From the NCBI GenBank assembly GCA_015499995.1, contig JADNRV010000117.1:62001-126000 (forward strand): a stretch of 64,000 bases of DNA. The letters are read 5' to 3'. Every line of letters starts with the position of its first letter. Within the stretch, counting starts at the first letter, position 1. This DNA is from Flammula alnicola. Its lineage: Eukaryota > Basidiomycota > Agaricomycetes > Agaricales > Strophariaceae. Position numbers and translations under genes: made by a program. The notes under the pieces are model-generated. The model made no database searches. It had not been told where the DNA came from and saw nothing but the letters and a program-made list of their open reading frames with translations. This document shows, one piece after another, positions 37,912-50,128 of this stretch.

Positions 37912-39486
37912 ACAGGTAACTTTCTTCTTTCTGAAGCGCGCGAAGTCAATTTCTGATTCGCCGCGATGTAGTTGACTACATAGATTGTCATCGTTCGACG
38001 TAAACCCCCTCCTGTCAGATGCGGTAGATTCACCCAATAAAACTCACTTTTTTATCATTCCTGTTGTCAGTTTTTCTGGACTGAGATGGGCTGTTTTGAT
38101 GCTAGGGGGTACTAATATGGGAATGAAGTCTGGTGACGGTGATGTAATATTATCAAGGTGTCACCATTGTCCAGCTCCTGTTGCATACGTTTTTGCATTC
38201 CGCATCTTCCTTAGCCTGGTCGTCGGTGGTGGCGCATTCTTGCATGCAGGGTTCTCATGTGCAGATGTGACCATGTGAAGGAGTAAAGGGATGTCATATT
38301 ATGCTGAGTGCCTCCGCGCATTGCTCTCGTGTGCTGATGTTGATCAACATAAGTAGATCCTTGGATGCGTGCGGTCCAGGTTTGCCTCCAGGCGACCGGT
38401 GTCTGTGATCCATGTGATGGTCAATGTTGTTAAGTGCGGGCGACCCCAGCCCACCAAATCTCTCAGAAATTGCCCAGCCTACGACGAGAATGTGCACATT
38501 TTCTATAAAGGACTCATGGTTTTACGAGTTGAACCTAGCGCTAGCAGTAAGTCAGGTTCATGTTTTCATCGGGCGTGATGACTGCCTGACAGGATGTGTG
38601 TGAATCTGGAAAATACGGTGTAAGGTATGTAAATTCCCTTCATGGTCAGCCCACCTGATCAACACATGAAATTCGAAGAGGGGCCAAGTATCCACCAAAG
38701 CACGAGGTGGCCGTTTCATAACATCTGAACTGAAGTTTTCGTTGACTCTTTCTGTGTTCTAGACTTCGGATTTAAGCGCCCAAGCGAATTTTCCCGAAAA
38801 GGAACGGTGGCCCGACATTGGTCAATGCAACGCACAATGCAAGGATGACTTCCTTTGTCTCGCATAAACAAACTCATTCTCATGATCAACGAATTCCGAT
38901 CGTTTACTTTACATACCGTTAAAATTCCTTTCTAGATCTACACGAGCGGCTCCGAATGCCTGACGGCCCATTGATCCTTTGTCAGAAGCTCAATCAACAT
39001 CTCGACAGCTCGGGTTGGGAAAGCCTATCACGGCAGGGTGTCATTTCTCCCTTTGGACTTTGCTACCACCGTTCTCTTTGGTTGACGCTTGGTCCTTCGC
39101 ATTTGCACAATGCGGAGTGTTTCTCAATAAAGTCACCGTCATCTAAAGCGGTGTCACCCACGATTGGGAGTGGCGTTTCTCTCGGCCAACTGTTGACTCG
39201 CGTTGGAAATTGGACGCCAGGATTCCCGGGCCAGAAAAATCTGGGAAGGAAAGTGCGCGATTCGTGCCACGCACATCCATCAATATCTATTCGCAAAAGT
39301 GTATAAATACCCTTACACGTCTAGACGCTTTTTCTCCCTCAGACATAATTTCTACTTTCACTTCTACCGCTTTGAACTCCAGGAGAGAATCAAAGCGCCA
39401 ACGTTCCTTTGCTTTTATAATCTGTTTAATTATCTTAACGCCCTCCTCATCTCCCACACATCTCCAACATCACCACTCATCTTGCC
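37912..39486. other. 1.6 kb intergenic interval
   Basis: 3' flank of MPP-beta and long upstream region of the next gene. Frames at 37985-38278, 38294-38578 and 38956-39306 lack domains. A TATA box occurs at 39302-39308. Confidence 0.4.
39302..39308 (+). promoter_or_regulatory. TATA box of the gene at 39487
   Basis: TATAAAT about 180 bases before the ATG at 39487, implying a 5' leader near 150 bases. The leader is pyrimidine-rich (39330-39480), a common feature of well-expressed fungal promoters. Confidence 0.5.
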
Positions 39487-40404
39487 ATGTCTGCTTCCGA
39501 AGTTACCCTAGTTGAACAGCCAGGCTACGGCTTCGATTACGATCTCCTTAATGTCCCTGAAGCCCAGGACGAGTACGTCTATGCTATATATGAAACTCTC
39601 AACGACAAACTTGGCTTGGATAACGCCTATATTCCACCACCGCCGGTCGACGAAATCTCGCTCGCCAAAAAACACGACCCAAGACGCATTTATAGTCGTA
39701 ACCTGTCCAACATCAGGATGGAAGACCTCGACAATGGAACCGGCAGAATGGTGGGAAGCAACAAGTTCCTCCAGGCTTGCGTCCCGATGATGTCCACCAG
39801 TACCAAGGCCCGCGACGAATCTTTGGAGCAAGAGCGCTTGGGTCGTCTCTACGAAGACGAGAACCCGCATTGTGCGGAACGCGCTGCTGGTGGATTTGCT
39901 TCCCTCAAACGCAAGGCTGGCTGTTGTGCCAATCCCTACGGTACACACTGCGCGGAGACTGACGCGCCACATCCCACGTTCACCACTTATGAAACTGCGG
40001 CGGAGAGACGAGCTGCGAAGGTACCTCTGGCTGCCGCTTATGTTCCGACTCATTTCTACAACTCGAGTGAGCTTCCGCCCTATGAGGCATTCTTTCGCCC
40101 TGAGCCAGGGCTTAGGGAATTTCCTGACACTGGGGTTGCTCCCCATATCGATCCGTGCTGCATTGATCCGAGCGGATGGGCGGCTGACTACCGCCAAATG
40201 CCAAAGAGGCCGAGACGCACTGGAGAGCCTGTCAAAGTCGTGACGTTTGAAGAGAAGACCGCCATAATGAATAAGAAGGTTTCTAGTGCTCCCAAGAAGG
40301 TTTCTGGTTCTCCCAAGAAAGACAAGGGGCTCCCAAAACAAAAGAAAGTGGCGGCCAGCCCTAGGAAGAATGCTTCTGCAAGTGGAAGTAACAAGAAGTT
40401 GTAG
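39487..40404 (+). CDS. uncharacterised intronless protein with a lysine-rich, SPKK-like tail
   Basis: 305 residues in one exon, unusual among its intron-rich neighbours. I recognise no catalytic domain. The N-terminal 50 residues are acidic and tyrosine-rich; residues 60-120 carry charged helices; 125-165 contain Cys-rich CAERAAGG...CCANPYGTHCAE; 180-250 are proline/aromatic-rich and include CCIDPSGWAADYRQMP. The tail (265-305) is a chain of near-repeats VSSAPKK, VSGSPKK and VAASPRK, like histone H1 tails or DNA-binding SPKK motifs, and could act as nuclear localisation or DNA contact. Well-formed TATA and leader upstream support expression. Homologues and function are unknown. Confidence 0.75.
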   Translation: MSASEVTLVEQPGYGFDYDLLNVPEAQDEYVYAIYETLNDKLGLDNAYIPPPPVDEISLAKKHDPRRIYSRNLSNIRMEDLDNGTGRMVGSNKFLQACVPMMSTSTKARDESLEQERLGRLYEDENPHCAERAAGGFASLKRKAGCCANPYGTHCAETDAPHPTFTTYETAAERRAAKVPLAAAYVPTHFYNSSELPPYEAFFRPEPGLREFPDTGVAPHIDPCCIDPSGWAADYRQMPKRPRRTGEPVKVVTFEEKTAIMNKKVSSAPKKVSGSPKKDKGLPKQKKVAASPRKNASASGSNKKL

Positions 40405-40990
40405 GGACTAGGAGCACGCTTCACCGATCTTCATCGGTTATATATTACCACGACATCACGATCTTTTACGCCATACGTTATTGGCCCAGTCTACACATAT
40501 ATGTATCATAGCACGCACTGCACTGTATCAATTCGGCATTTTTCTGCGCATAACCTACGTACTGTTTATCCTCTGTGACATTTTCCTATATTTTTACGCC
40601 TTGGCACCGAGCATCTTGGTATACGCTGAACATGAGAGCTTACTTAAATTATGAACGGCCGGTTGTACTCACCGTACGCCATATATATGCAGTGCACTTT
40701 ATGTCGCCGTGCGAGGATAGGATCAGTAGCCACGATCAAATCTTAGATTACTTAATTTAAGCGCCCGCCCATGTTCGTGTCAAACGTTATAAATTGACCA
40801 TGAATTTGGCGAGATAATTTAATCTATTTGAACCACAGATACGTTGCTATTAAAGATTAAAGGCAAAAGGTATTAAACAGGTATTGAAGAATGTAGTGTG
40901 CAAAAGAGAGAAGTGTGCAAAAGAAAGAATATATAACAGAGAGTCTCTTATTATAAAACCCTGAAGCTTGACTTAAATAGATTAGTCTGA
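40405..40990. other. convergent 3' flanks, no gene
   Basis: AT-rich. A short tandem repeat GTGTGCAAAAGAGAGAA / GTGTGCAAAAGAAAGAA lies at about 40896-40929. A 61-codon frame at 40575-40760 has no support. Confidence 0.4.
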
Positions 40991-43319
40991 TTAGTTTTGT
41001 GCCTTGATAATATCAGATGCCCTTTCCGCCAGAAGGTAGACAGGGCCTTGGGTGTGAGAGCTCGGTACGAATGGCTGTTGGATAATGATCAATCAAGGAT
41101 GGGAAATTGCTCAGAATGAAGGAACTTACGAAGATAGAGGCATCTACGATGCGGAGTCCATCGGTGCCCTTAACCTTCAAATCAGGGTTCACTACACCCG
41201 TTGTCGTCGTGGCTGGTGACATCGACGCCGTTCCGACGGGGTGGAAGATGGTTGTAGTGAGTCCTCGTACGTACGCCTCGATTGAAGCGTCGTCGACGGC
41301 CGCGGCAAAGTTGCTGCCATAGGGGCCGATGACATAGTCAGACCAGGCAGGTGCCGCAACGAAACGGTTGATGGCCTTAACAGCCTCTCGCATGGTGAAG
41401 ATGTCGAAATCAGTCGTCAAATATTTGGGGTCAATGAGTGGTTTGTCGAAAGGATTGCTTGACTTGAGCTTGATGGTTCCACCTAGGTCCATATTTTCAG
41501 ATAACTATGCAAGCCATACGATTCTACTTGACGTACGTGAAGTCGGGCGGATAAGAACTGCCACGACGGTCATGAAACTTCCGGTGGATGGCAGAGAGAA
41601 TCCGGGGTTGAAATAGAAGTTCTTGAGATGTCGTCAATAAGATTCTAACGGTGCAAAAAATGAAGCTGCTTACCGAGGCGATAATTTCCCAGTGCGGAGA
41701 AGTGGGTCCGGGAGCAGGGTCCGCGACAGTCTGGAAAATGGACGCGTTGGATGGAATCCTTGCAAATCCAAAGTGATTGACAACGTTATTGGCTAACATG
41801 CCGGTCTTGTTAGTGACCCAATCGTTAACCTGAATTGAAACTTGGTTGGCATCTCTTAGGACGTGGTCGAAACTCTGGGTTCCTTGAACGCTGAAGATGT
41901 TGGGAAGGAGGGTGTGATCACTCAGGTTATCACCGACTGATGGATTGTTAATAATCGTGTGGATATTCAATGCGTTGAGATCGGCTTGGTTTCCAATACC
42001 AGATAGTTGGAGGACTTGTGTAGTACCGACAGAGCCAGCAGAGAGAATAACCTCCTTCCGAGCATTGACCGTGATTGGCCGGTTACCTAGTTGCATGTAT
42101 CAGATCAGTAAAATGCCTGATATGCAGGACAATAATCATAATTTACCAGCCGGAGTAGATGCAGTTCCTGGAGAGCTAGTGAATTGAACAGCACGGAAGG
42201 ATTTGAGGCCACTGGCGGTATTTCCAGTTTGCACCAGTTTCGTAACATAAGCATTGATCAACACGGTTAGATTTGGCCGACCGTTTGCAGCGGCAAGATA
42301 GCTCGTGGAGGAACTGCTCCTTACTCCTCCTCCGGCGGATGATTGGAGCCAGCCGATTCCAAGGAGGCTACGATCACCGCCACTCATATCCTCATTGAAG
42401 GGGAACTCGGCCAGTTGTTGCGTAGTAGCCAAAACGCGGTGATCGATAGTCTGGTTATTTGCAGGAAGACTGACGGAGGTGACGCCTTTGAAGCCGTGGA
42501 GGGAGGGAATAAATTGACCAGTGGTATTATGCCCATCAGCGGGAGGGACGAACTTCTCATGCTGCGCTGCTATGTTAGCGAGAGAAATTTAACGAATGCA
42601 CAAGGTTTCATGGATGCACCTTCTGGATATACTGTCTCATATTATTCCAGGACCATCCGGAATCGCCGGAAAGGGAGCCAAGTTTGTCCCAGTCTTCATG
42701 TGTACCATATTGGTGGAACAGATAGTCTGGATGAATTAATTTAGTTCGAACAGAAAGTCACGATAAACTCATTAAAAGTATACTCACTAGCGCTACTAGA
42801 GCCTCCCAACAACCTTCCGCGAGGATAAGCGAATGTTCGTCCATTCATTCCATTCTGCGGAACAACCGTATAGTTCCAATCATACGGTGTATCTAAGTTC
42901 GAAGGTTTATTTTGTTAGTGAAAAATACCTGAGTAAGATGGCATGCTCACTAGGCGTTAGGGTTGGCCCCAAGAACGGAGCTTCTGCTGCAATGACTCCT
43001 TGATCACTGATAGAAGGCTAGAAAGTTAGTGCTTGAGAGTATCGATTATCCGTTCTCGACTTGCCTCACACCCGCTTCGAGAACGAGGACTGAAACAGTT
43101 GGGTCCTCCGACAAGCGATTGGCGAGCACGAGTCCAGCATTTCCAGCTGCGTGAAGTGAATAATAAATTTATACACTGAGAGAAGGCGTGCATACCTCCA
43201 ATAATGACATAATCGTATGTGAGCGCAGAGAGTTGCGAGGCTTGGGTAATCGTCGCGGCCAGCGAAGGAACGGCGACGAGAGACGCGATTACAAGCGAGA
43301 GAAGCTTTTGGAAATGCAT
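40991..43319 (-). CDS. secreted GMC oxidoreductase, aryl-alcohol-oxidase type
   Basis: FAD-dependent secreted oxidase, probably acting on alcohols to give H2O2 for lignin or plant-matter attack. The signal peptide is MHFQKLLSLVIASLVAVPSLA, followed by the ADP-binding strand YDYVIIGGGNAG built across the first intron, then NGRTFAYPRGRLLGGSSS (GMC signature 1, near 42790-42850), STSYLAAANGRPNLTVLINA (42245-42310), and KEVILSAGSVGTTQVLQLSG (GMC signature 2, near 42000-42060). The catalytic pair is the His in FHPVGTASM (41230-41260) and the second His in PSSHTQGPVY (near 41050). It ends ASDIIKAQN, with the stop at 40991-40993. About ten introns. Both histidines in these contexts match aryl-alcohol oxidases better than glucose or methanol oxidases. 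Several NxT/S sites suggest glycosylation. Confidence 0.9.
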
Positions 43320-46005
43320 TGGGGGATTGGTGAGGTGCGAAACGCTGGATATCCATCGTAAAAAATCTTGAGTTTTATAGGTCAAATCTCTTTCCTATGT
43401 CACTTAGCGCCAGATACCCACAGTACACGACAATTTGACAAATACCCTTGCGGCCAATTAAACTGACGGCACCGGGGGTAGAACTTAATGGATCTCCATG
43501 GGCGTTGCTCCTGCTCTCCGAACAATGCTCCGCTAATAGTCAACGACGGTGGACATCCGTATCTGCAATGGCGTAAGCGTCGTGGAACTCCCGTTTTGTC
43601 GTCAGGTACTGCGTATTGCGATGCTAGCTGTGTCTGCCGCTCTTAAACTGTTGTCGACGAGTTGTGAAATACATGTTGCGGTTAAAGTTAACCTATCCCA
43701 TTCGAGGTCTCGTTTCGCGTTGACTGGATACAGTGCTGCGAGCTTTTGAGCTCCAGACGATACTGTGTCATCCAGTGCAACAGCCCGCATAAATATTGAT
43801 TCAGCAATTACACCACGTAAGCCGCTTGCCAGTGACTGAAAATTGAAAACGTCTGAATGAGCCAATCACAATTTTTCGCACAAAACGATTCCAGTTACCG
43901 TATGATCTTGTTCCTTGCAAGTATGTTTGAACCGGAGTACGCGATTGAACTTGACAGGAAGTGCCTGACTTACAGTGCTCCGGAAATAAAAATCGTTCGT
44001 CGGACTCGCCTATAGTACTTAAAAGGCAGGAGCGGGGCGTGGGAAGGATATGGTGCGGCTACCATAAGTGGAAGGCGGTGCGCCCGAAGCCTTCAGAAAT
44101 CAGCAGAGTTTAAATTTTTCATCAAATATGTATCTCGGTAAGATCGTCAATTCAAGCACAAGCGGCTGGAATTTCTCTTGCTAATACCTGACAGATAGCC
44201 GTGTCAATGGTTTCAACTTTCCTTTAGTTGCAGGAAGTATTAGTACTCGGGCCTATACCGCCCTGTTTTAACTTTGACCGAATCATATCCATTGAACGAC
44301 CTGCAATGTGCAATCGGGGTTCATTTCTGTGGTTTCACCGATTGCATTTTAGATATCCGCAAACAAGGAAATGAAAAAAATGCAATTACAAGTAATTTGT
44401 TGAAATGACTATGGCTATGCTATGAGTTCAAAGTAAGTTGGAAGCGTTTTTTCAATGCAATGGCTGTCTACGGGTAATATGCATGGTTTTTGGGAATCGC
44501 GTTCATGTGGGTATTGTAATCTAGCTCTATTACAGTCTAGCTCTAGGGTGTCTATATGCCGGTTGGAATGATAGTCGTGATGAAGAGAATAATCGGAGAA
44601 ATTCTACGGTAATTTTGTGGAGAGAGAGAGAAAGACAAGAGCAGTCGGGAGGACGCGGTTGCAGAATCATTCGCTATTGGCTCTGGCCAGATATGCGGGT
44701 TGGGATTAAGTCTTCCATTTAGAGACTTGCGACTACACAAGGGTCGACATCAGCAAGGAAACATGGAGCATTGGACATCAGATCCTTACCCTTTTATCCA
44801 ATCATCACGCTGGGAAGACCGCGACAACGCAGGAAGTGTCGACAACGGAGAGATGATCTAGAGAGCAAGGCGAAATAGCTGCCAGCTATATTCAGACCCA
44901 GGTATTGATGGGTTGACATTTCAACGCCTATCGGAGGCATCAGCGGGGCACGTCAGGGGCTGATGGGAGACCCTGGAAAAATAACGAGTTGTGTAAAACC
45001 GACTGCCCTAAGTACATAGAACAAAGAGATAACTCACATATATGGGAGGATCTCTAATCCCAACGACAGCATTATTTTTGAGAGCAGGGAATCTCGCAAA
45101 AAAAGCCAGGGCTTAAGCAGATAGAGTCGTAATCATGACAAGGTGTCGCGGTGGCGGTGAGGCGGGGATAACGGTAGTGGTGAGAGGAGAGCAAACTGCA
45201 AGAGTGGAAAGGCAAAAAAGCCAACGACGGCGATGTGGGTGGAGCATGATATGCATCTCCTCAGCGCGAGACATAAGATGTGCTAGAGGGAAGTGACGAT
45301 GAGATGAGACCTGGCGTAAAGCAAATAAGATACGACATACTCGGATGTAGGAGCTCCCACCATCTTTTAAAAGTTCTTTCGGAAGAAGTTGGACGTAGCT
45401 GGTCATTATGACACAGTCGGACGTCGAGGAGAATGAGGAATGAGGACAAGGGATTGATGAAGGGTACCAAGGATGTTTGGAGTTGTCGACCACATAATTA
45501 GGCTCTCGCCCCGCCACTAAATTAAAATAAAATAGAAGAGACATGGGGTAACGCGCGACATGCATTCAAGAAATAAAAGAGATTAGACAAGGTTTCGAAC
45601 GACATGAACAGAATAAATAGAAATAAATCAGAGTCAAAAGCGAACCACGCTCGAGCTTAGCCTCTTGCTAGATAGAACAATGCACGACCATGAAGATCGG
45701 TACAGAGCACCCAGTTGGAGATGACTCGAGGTAGCGAGAAGTTTTGGATTGGGGGGCGGTTGAATGGCGAGAGATGGGGATTTTTCACTCGACCTGTGCC
45801 CTCTCTTATATGCAGGCGGGGGTCTGTGCACTTCCAGGACTTCTAGAATGATCCTCTGGGACAAGGCTACGCATTTCCCTGGTGGTCAGGCTAATCTGGG
45901 CAATCAGTTCCAATTAACTGACAATTGCGCAAGAGTTCAAGGTCAGCGCCTTTGGCGATTCCAATTCGTAACACCGCGAATATAGGTTTCTGGCCATACG
46001 TCGCT
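43320..46005. other. 2.7 kb interval without a supported gene
   Basis: Upstream region of the GMC gene, then AT-rich sequence. A possible small minus-strand gene at about 45117-45410 would encode MTSYVQLLPKELLKDGGSSY and a basic second exon, but needs a 30-base intron; I do not call it. Near 44520-44550 the motif TCTAGCTCT is repeated. Other frames (43602-43865, 45634-45864) have no domain. Confidence 0.35.
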
Positions 46006-46790
46006 TTATTTCCACAATATGATTCGACAAGACTCAAAATGCATCAACGCAAGGTCTTTGTGGGGGGCGCTGACCATCTGGTGATCATCTTTATCGTCTT
46101 GCCTGCAGGTCTTGCGAAGGATCGATACGGAATCAGGGAATGAACGTGTTATTTCGCTGTTGTTCTCTTCCTCAGTTTGGCGAGAAAAATGTATCTGTGA
46201 GTCAGCCTTATCTTTGGTATTGTAAAGATATAGAGATAGTTACCAGCAAGTTATCAGATCTGACCTTTCCCCTGGCAGTTAGAACAGTCACTGCATATGC
46301 CTTAGTTGTATCGATCGATTCCTTGGCCACGAAAGTGCGCGGGTAGTAGTAGGAACTTGGACCGGCTATGTACAACCCAGAATGGCGCGATGCAGGAAAG
46401 CCGACTCGAGTTGGGGAATGCGCGACTTGCCAGTCAAGGCTGAAAAGAAAACGAGCAAGGTTACCCAATATCCGGCACCTCGGCAGGGACGAGAACGGTC
46501 ACGTGGTCGGTATGTTCAACTTCAAGTTCAAACCGCGTCGCACTGGCACTTGTCTCTTCTGTCTCTTGACCATTCTTGTGTTTCAAGGCTAGTAGTAGCT
46601 GCAACCGCGACACATCCGTACCGACTTCGAAGTAGAAAACACTGAATTCAGCCGAGTATGTCTAATTTGCTTCTTTATGATACTAGTACTCACCAGTGGC
46701 CTTCAACTTGAAGATCCAGAACACTAGCGAGCGTTGCACTTTCTGTCGAAGTGTCAGTCAAGTCATATCTATCCTTTCCCTGCTAATATC
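46006..46790 (-). CDS. uncharacterised spliced protein upstream of Aurora kinase (start not fixed)
   Basis: Coding sequence is visible over several exons: DLTDTSTESATLASVLDLQV (46700-46770), intron 46642-46693, VFYFEVGTDVSRLQLLLALK and ELEVEHTDHVTVLVPAEVPD (46470-46640), then LDWQVAHSPTRVGFPASRHS and GLYIAGPSSYYYPRTFVAKE (46320-46440), a further intron, and a C-terminus IHFSRQTEEENNSEITRSFP ending CRIILWK, with the stop at 46006-46008. Alternating hydrophobic residues suggest a beta-rich domain; I do not recognise the family. Between VPDIG and LDWQV only 25 bases (gtaacc...tttcag) separate matching frames, so either a longer intron removes part of that stretch or a base is missing. The first exon is unresolved and must lie very close to, or overlap, the Aurora kinase start. 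Confidence 0.55.
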
Positions 46791-46856
46791 TTTTGACAGT
46801 CGATCCAATCTGTAAACGAACACCTACCACAAACCTAATATCCAGGACGAACAGTC

Positions 46857-48258
46857 ATGACTTCCATCGGATCCGTAACACGACAAATTGCTGCAATGGA
46901 GATTTCCAACAAGAAACCTGCAGTTCCTGCAGGCTCTTCCATTCGGCCTCCAGCTATGAAGCAACCTGCTCCGCCTAACGCCAACATAACGAAGCTTCTC
47001 ACGAAATTCGCCGCCCCGAACCCATTCACAAATGCATCCAATAAACCAGCAAATCCTTCCTCCCTGCGAAACCCTACACCCACTAACGCCCACGCCTCTT
47101 CATCGTCCAAGCATGGACACGCCACTCAACCATCTATTGATATTGGGAAATATGACGGAGGCTTAGAAATTGATAACGAGAAAAGAGGAGAACGTGTATA
47201 CGGAGAGGCCGCCGAGGACCTTGCGCTAGACTCCAGTGTCTCAAAGTAAGCCACTTGATTCCCTTTCTGTAGACCCTTGTTTACCTTTGTCTCAGGAAAT
47301 CTCCAACCCGCGAGTGGACTCTCCATGAACTCGATATGGGTCGCCCTCTCGGTAAAGGCAAATTTGGACGTGTGTACATGGTTCGCACAAAAGCAGAGCC
47401 AAAGTACATTCTTGCTCTGAAGACCCTATACAAATCCGAAATCGTCCAGTCCAAGGTGGAGAAGCAGATTCGACGCGAAATTGAAATTCAACAGAACCTC
47501 CGCCACCCAAATATCTTGCGCCTTTATGGGTATTTCCATGATGAGAAGCGAATTTTCCTCATGCTCGAATTCGCCGCAAAGGGTGAGTTGTACAAGCAAC
47601 TCTCGAAAGTCCATCGTTTCTCTGAGAGACGGAGCTCCCGATACATCGATCAAATGGCGGACGCCCTCGTTTATCTGCACAGTAAACACGTTATCCATCG
47701 TGATATCAAACCAGAGAATCTGCTCCTTGGTATCAACGGAGAGCTGAAGATTGGCGATTTCGGATGGAGCGTCCATGCTCCTGGAAACAGGAGGATGACC
47801 CTTTGTGGAACGCTCGACTACCTCCCTCCGGAAATGGTCGAAGGCAAGGAACACACCGAGAAAGTCGACTACTGGGCACTTGGTGTCTTGACATACGAAT
47901 TCGTTTGTGGATTCCCGCCTTTCGAGGATCGGAATAGTGTCAACAGTAAGAGCCTTTTGTCGTCTTTTAAATCAGCGATATGCTCACTAATTATCTTTCA
48001 CCTCAGATACATACCGACGAATTGCCAAGGTTGACTTGAAGTTTGAAGATAAGGAGGTCCGTCTGTCAGAGGAAGTGAAAGACCTGATCACGAGAGTGAG
48101 TTATTTTTTCTCTCCTGATGCTACTACGGGTACTGATGGTATGTCCCAAACAGCTGCTCCGATACGATCCCCAGAAGCGCATGCCACTCACTGAGGTGCA
48201 GAAACACCCTTGGATTGTGAAGTACAGACAGAAAGGGGTCACAAGGGACAGCGCTTGA
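46857..48258 (+). CDS. IPL1: Aurora-type serine/threonine kinase (chromosomal passenger kinase)
   Basis: Mitotic kinase correcting kinetochore-microtubule attachment. The basic/proline-rich N-terminal tail starts [20 protein letters not shown]; the kinase domain has P-loop [18 protein letters not shown]-equivalent [10 protein letters not shown], helix-C Glu in [40 protein letters not shown], activation segment [16 protein letters not shown] with the regulatory Thr, then [20 protein letters not shown]. It ends [17 protein letters not shown], with the stop at 48256-48258. Introns are 47246-47295, 47946-48008 and 48096-48153. DFGWSVHAP and [11 protein letters not shown] are diagnostic of Aurora over other AGC-like kinases. 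The single-Aurora arrangement of fungi fits the Ipl1/Ark1 role. Confidence 0.95.
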
Positions 48259-48413
48259 CCTCTAACTTTTCGCTTGGCATCTTGGTATATTTATTCATGA
48301 GTCCCTTTTTTCTCGTCTTCACCTCTCCTGCACAAGGTTGCACCCTGTACATAAAGGCCTTGTTGTACATACAGTGCATAAATGTGTATGCATTGGACCC
48401 GCTATTCCAGGAC

Positions 48414-50128
48414 TCAGAACAAGTACTCGTAGTCGATCCACTTGGGATGCTCCAGGAAGACTTTGTCGATTGTGAAGCTCTTCGCTTCCTGTTTAGTGAG
48501 GATATGTTCCAAAGGGATGCGCGCTGATGTGTTTCCGCCAGGACCTGCGAGTAAATCGAGCTCGGATGTCTTTCCATTAGGTGCAAGGATCTTCAAAAGC
48601 TCACCAGTTGAATCATATTCAGCATAAAAGGTAGTGTTCATGATGACCGGCCTGAATGCAGACAAGTTTGACGTTTACGTTTTGCTCTGAAATTTAATAA
48701 AACTGGAAACATGCTTTACCTCGCACTATCGAAGGGTGTCCAACCCACGGGTTGGATGCTATCATCCATGAAAGTCCGTAAATATACGGTAGTTGCCAAG
48801 TCGTTCCATGGACGACCTAAAATTGTGAGAACGATGGCAACAGCAAAGAGGCAATACCAAGTACCTAAGAAACATTTTCCATTTGTTACAGTCGTCGCAT
48901 TGGCGTCTGGAGACTGGAAAGCAAGTCATTATTTCTTCACACTACCAATATCGATTGCCATAGCATTAACGTACCCGAATGATGCTCGAGTCCGCGATGT
49001 AAGCTCCATAACGATTTCCAGGAGCGTCTGTGAGGTTGGTCCCTTTCCAAGCAACCAAACCACCGCCGCACGCCCGGTTCGCCAGGACAATATTTTGGAA
49101 CCACCTAGTAAGAATTTAGTTGTGAATTGATCGGATTTCGATTCTATAACTTAATGCACTTACGCTGTGCCAAATCCGAAAAGATCTAGAAGGGCGATTA
49201 ATCAGCAATGACACTGCTAGGAAATTGTGCAAACGTACAATCGGTTTGTCCATAGATGATGCTATCAACAACGTAGGTACTGCCGTTACGCCCCGTATAC
49301 CAGGTATCTTGGAAGCTTGCGAACGAACACCCATAGAAAGAGGCATTGGCATAAGATATGTCGGTAACCAGCGCTTGAGAAATTGAAAAGTTGGCCTAAA
49401 CACAACATCAGAACATACACTATTTACAAGAAGAAAGGCTAAGACATACCGCTCTATTTTCAAAGTCGATGTTATACGCTTTGAAGTCAACATTGCCAAA
49501 AAGCGGCTGAAGAGGAGCGCCTGTGGGACCAGCTCCGATTAAGGAAGCATTAAATGAGGGTGCGACGAGCAATACAGATGATTGTGCGTCATCCATTCCT
49601 GTTTGAACGAATTGATTGTTCCAAATTTTGACGAGATTTTGTTTGAGGGGCACGTCAGATCTATCGGCGAATGGCTGGTTGACGGATTTGAGAGAGGAGA
49701 GTGGGAGTTGGCCCTATCAATAATCCTTTAAGCAGGGTTTCTCCTTCCCTTAATTGATAATCTTACCAGCATTGTAAGAGGGCTTTTTCTTGTGACATTT
49801 ACAGTTTCTTGATATTCTCCTTCAGCGATTAGAATTGTTGCGGCTCCCACTTCAGGCCTGTAGAAATCGACCCCATAAAAATGAGCAACGCATAGAGAAA
49901 CGACCGAAAAAAGGCATACAAAGACGAAACCGCTTCTTGCACAGAATGGAAATGCGCATGTGGTCCATTCACATCCTGCGCTACAAATATGGTCCCGGGA
50001 GGGCATCCCAGGAGCGGCGAAATTCCGAAAGGCTTCTGCACTTGGCAAGCAATAAATTCAGGTGAGAGCCCCAGTGCGCGAGGCAGCAAGCTGGCCAGTG
50101 ACAGCACAAGGATTGTCTGGGTGCGCAT
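48414..50128 (-). CDS. secreted pectinesterase (carbohydrate esterase family 8)
   Basis: Removes methyl esters from plant pectin. The signal peptide is MRTQTILVLSLASLLPRALG. The beta-helix repeats include ATILIAEGEYQETVNVTRKS. Catalytic elements are FASFQDTWYTG (Gln-Asp, general acid, 49280-49320), YGQTDYLFGFGTAWF (nucleophilic Asp, family GxxDFIFG, 49155-49260) and FLGRPWNDLATTVYL (substrate-binding Arg, 48780-48880). Several Asn-glycosylation sites occur. It ends EHPKWIDYEYLF, with the stop at 48414. About eight introns. It is convergent with Aurora kinase and divergent from the syntaxin. All family catalytic residues are present, so the enzyme should be active. Confidence 0.92.

Noticed and set aside
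45117..45410. Possible two-exon minus-strand gene beginning MTSYVQLLPKELLKDG
   Set aside because: Needs a 30-base intron, and the second exon is low in complexity with no family resemblance.
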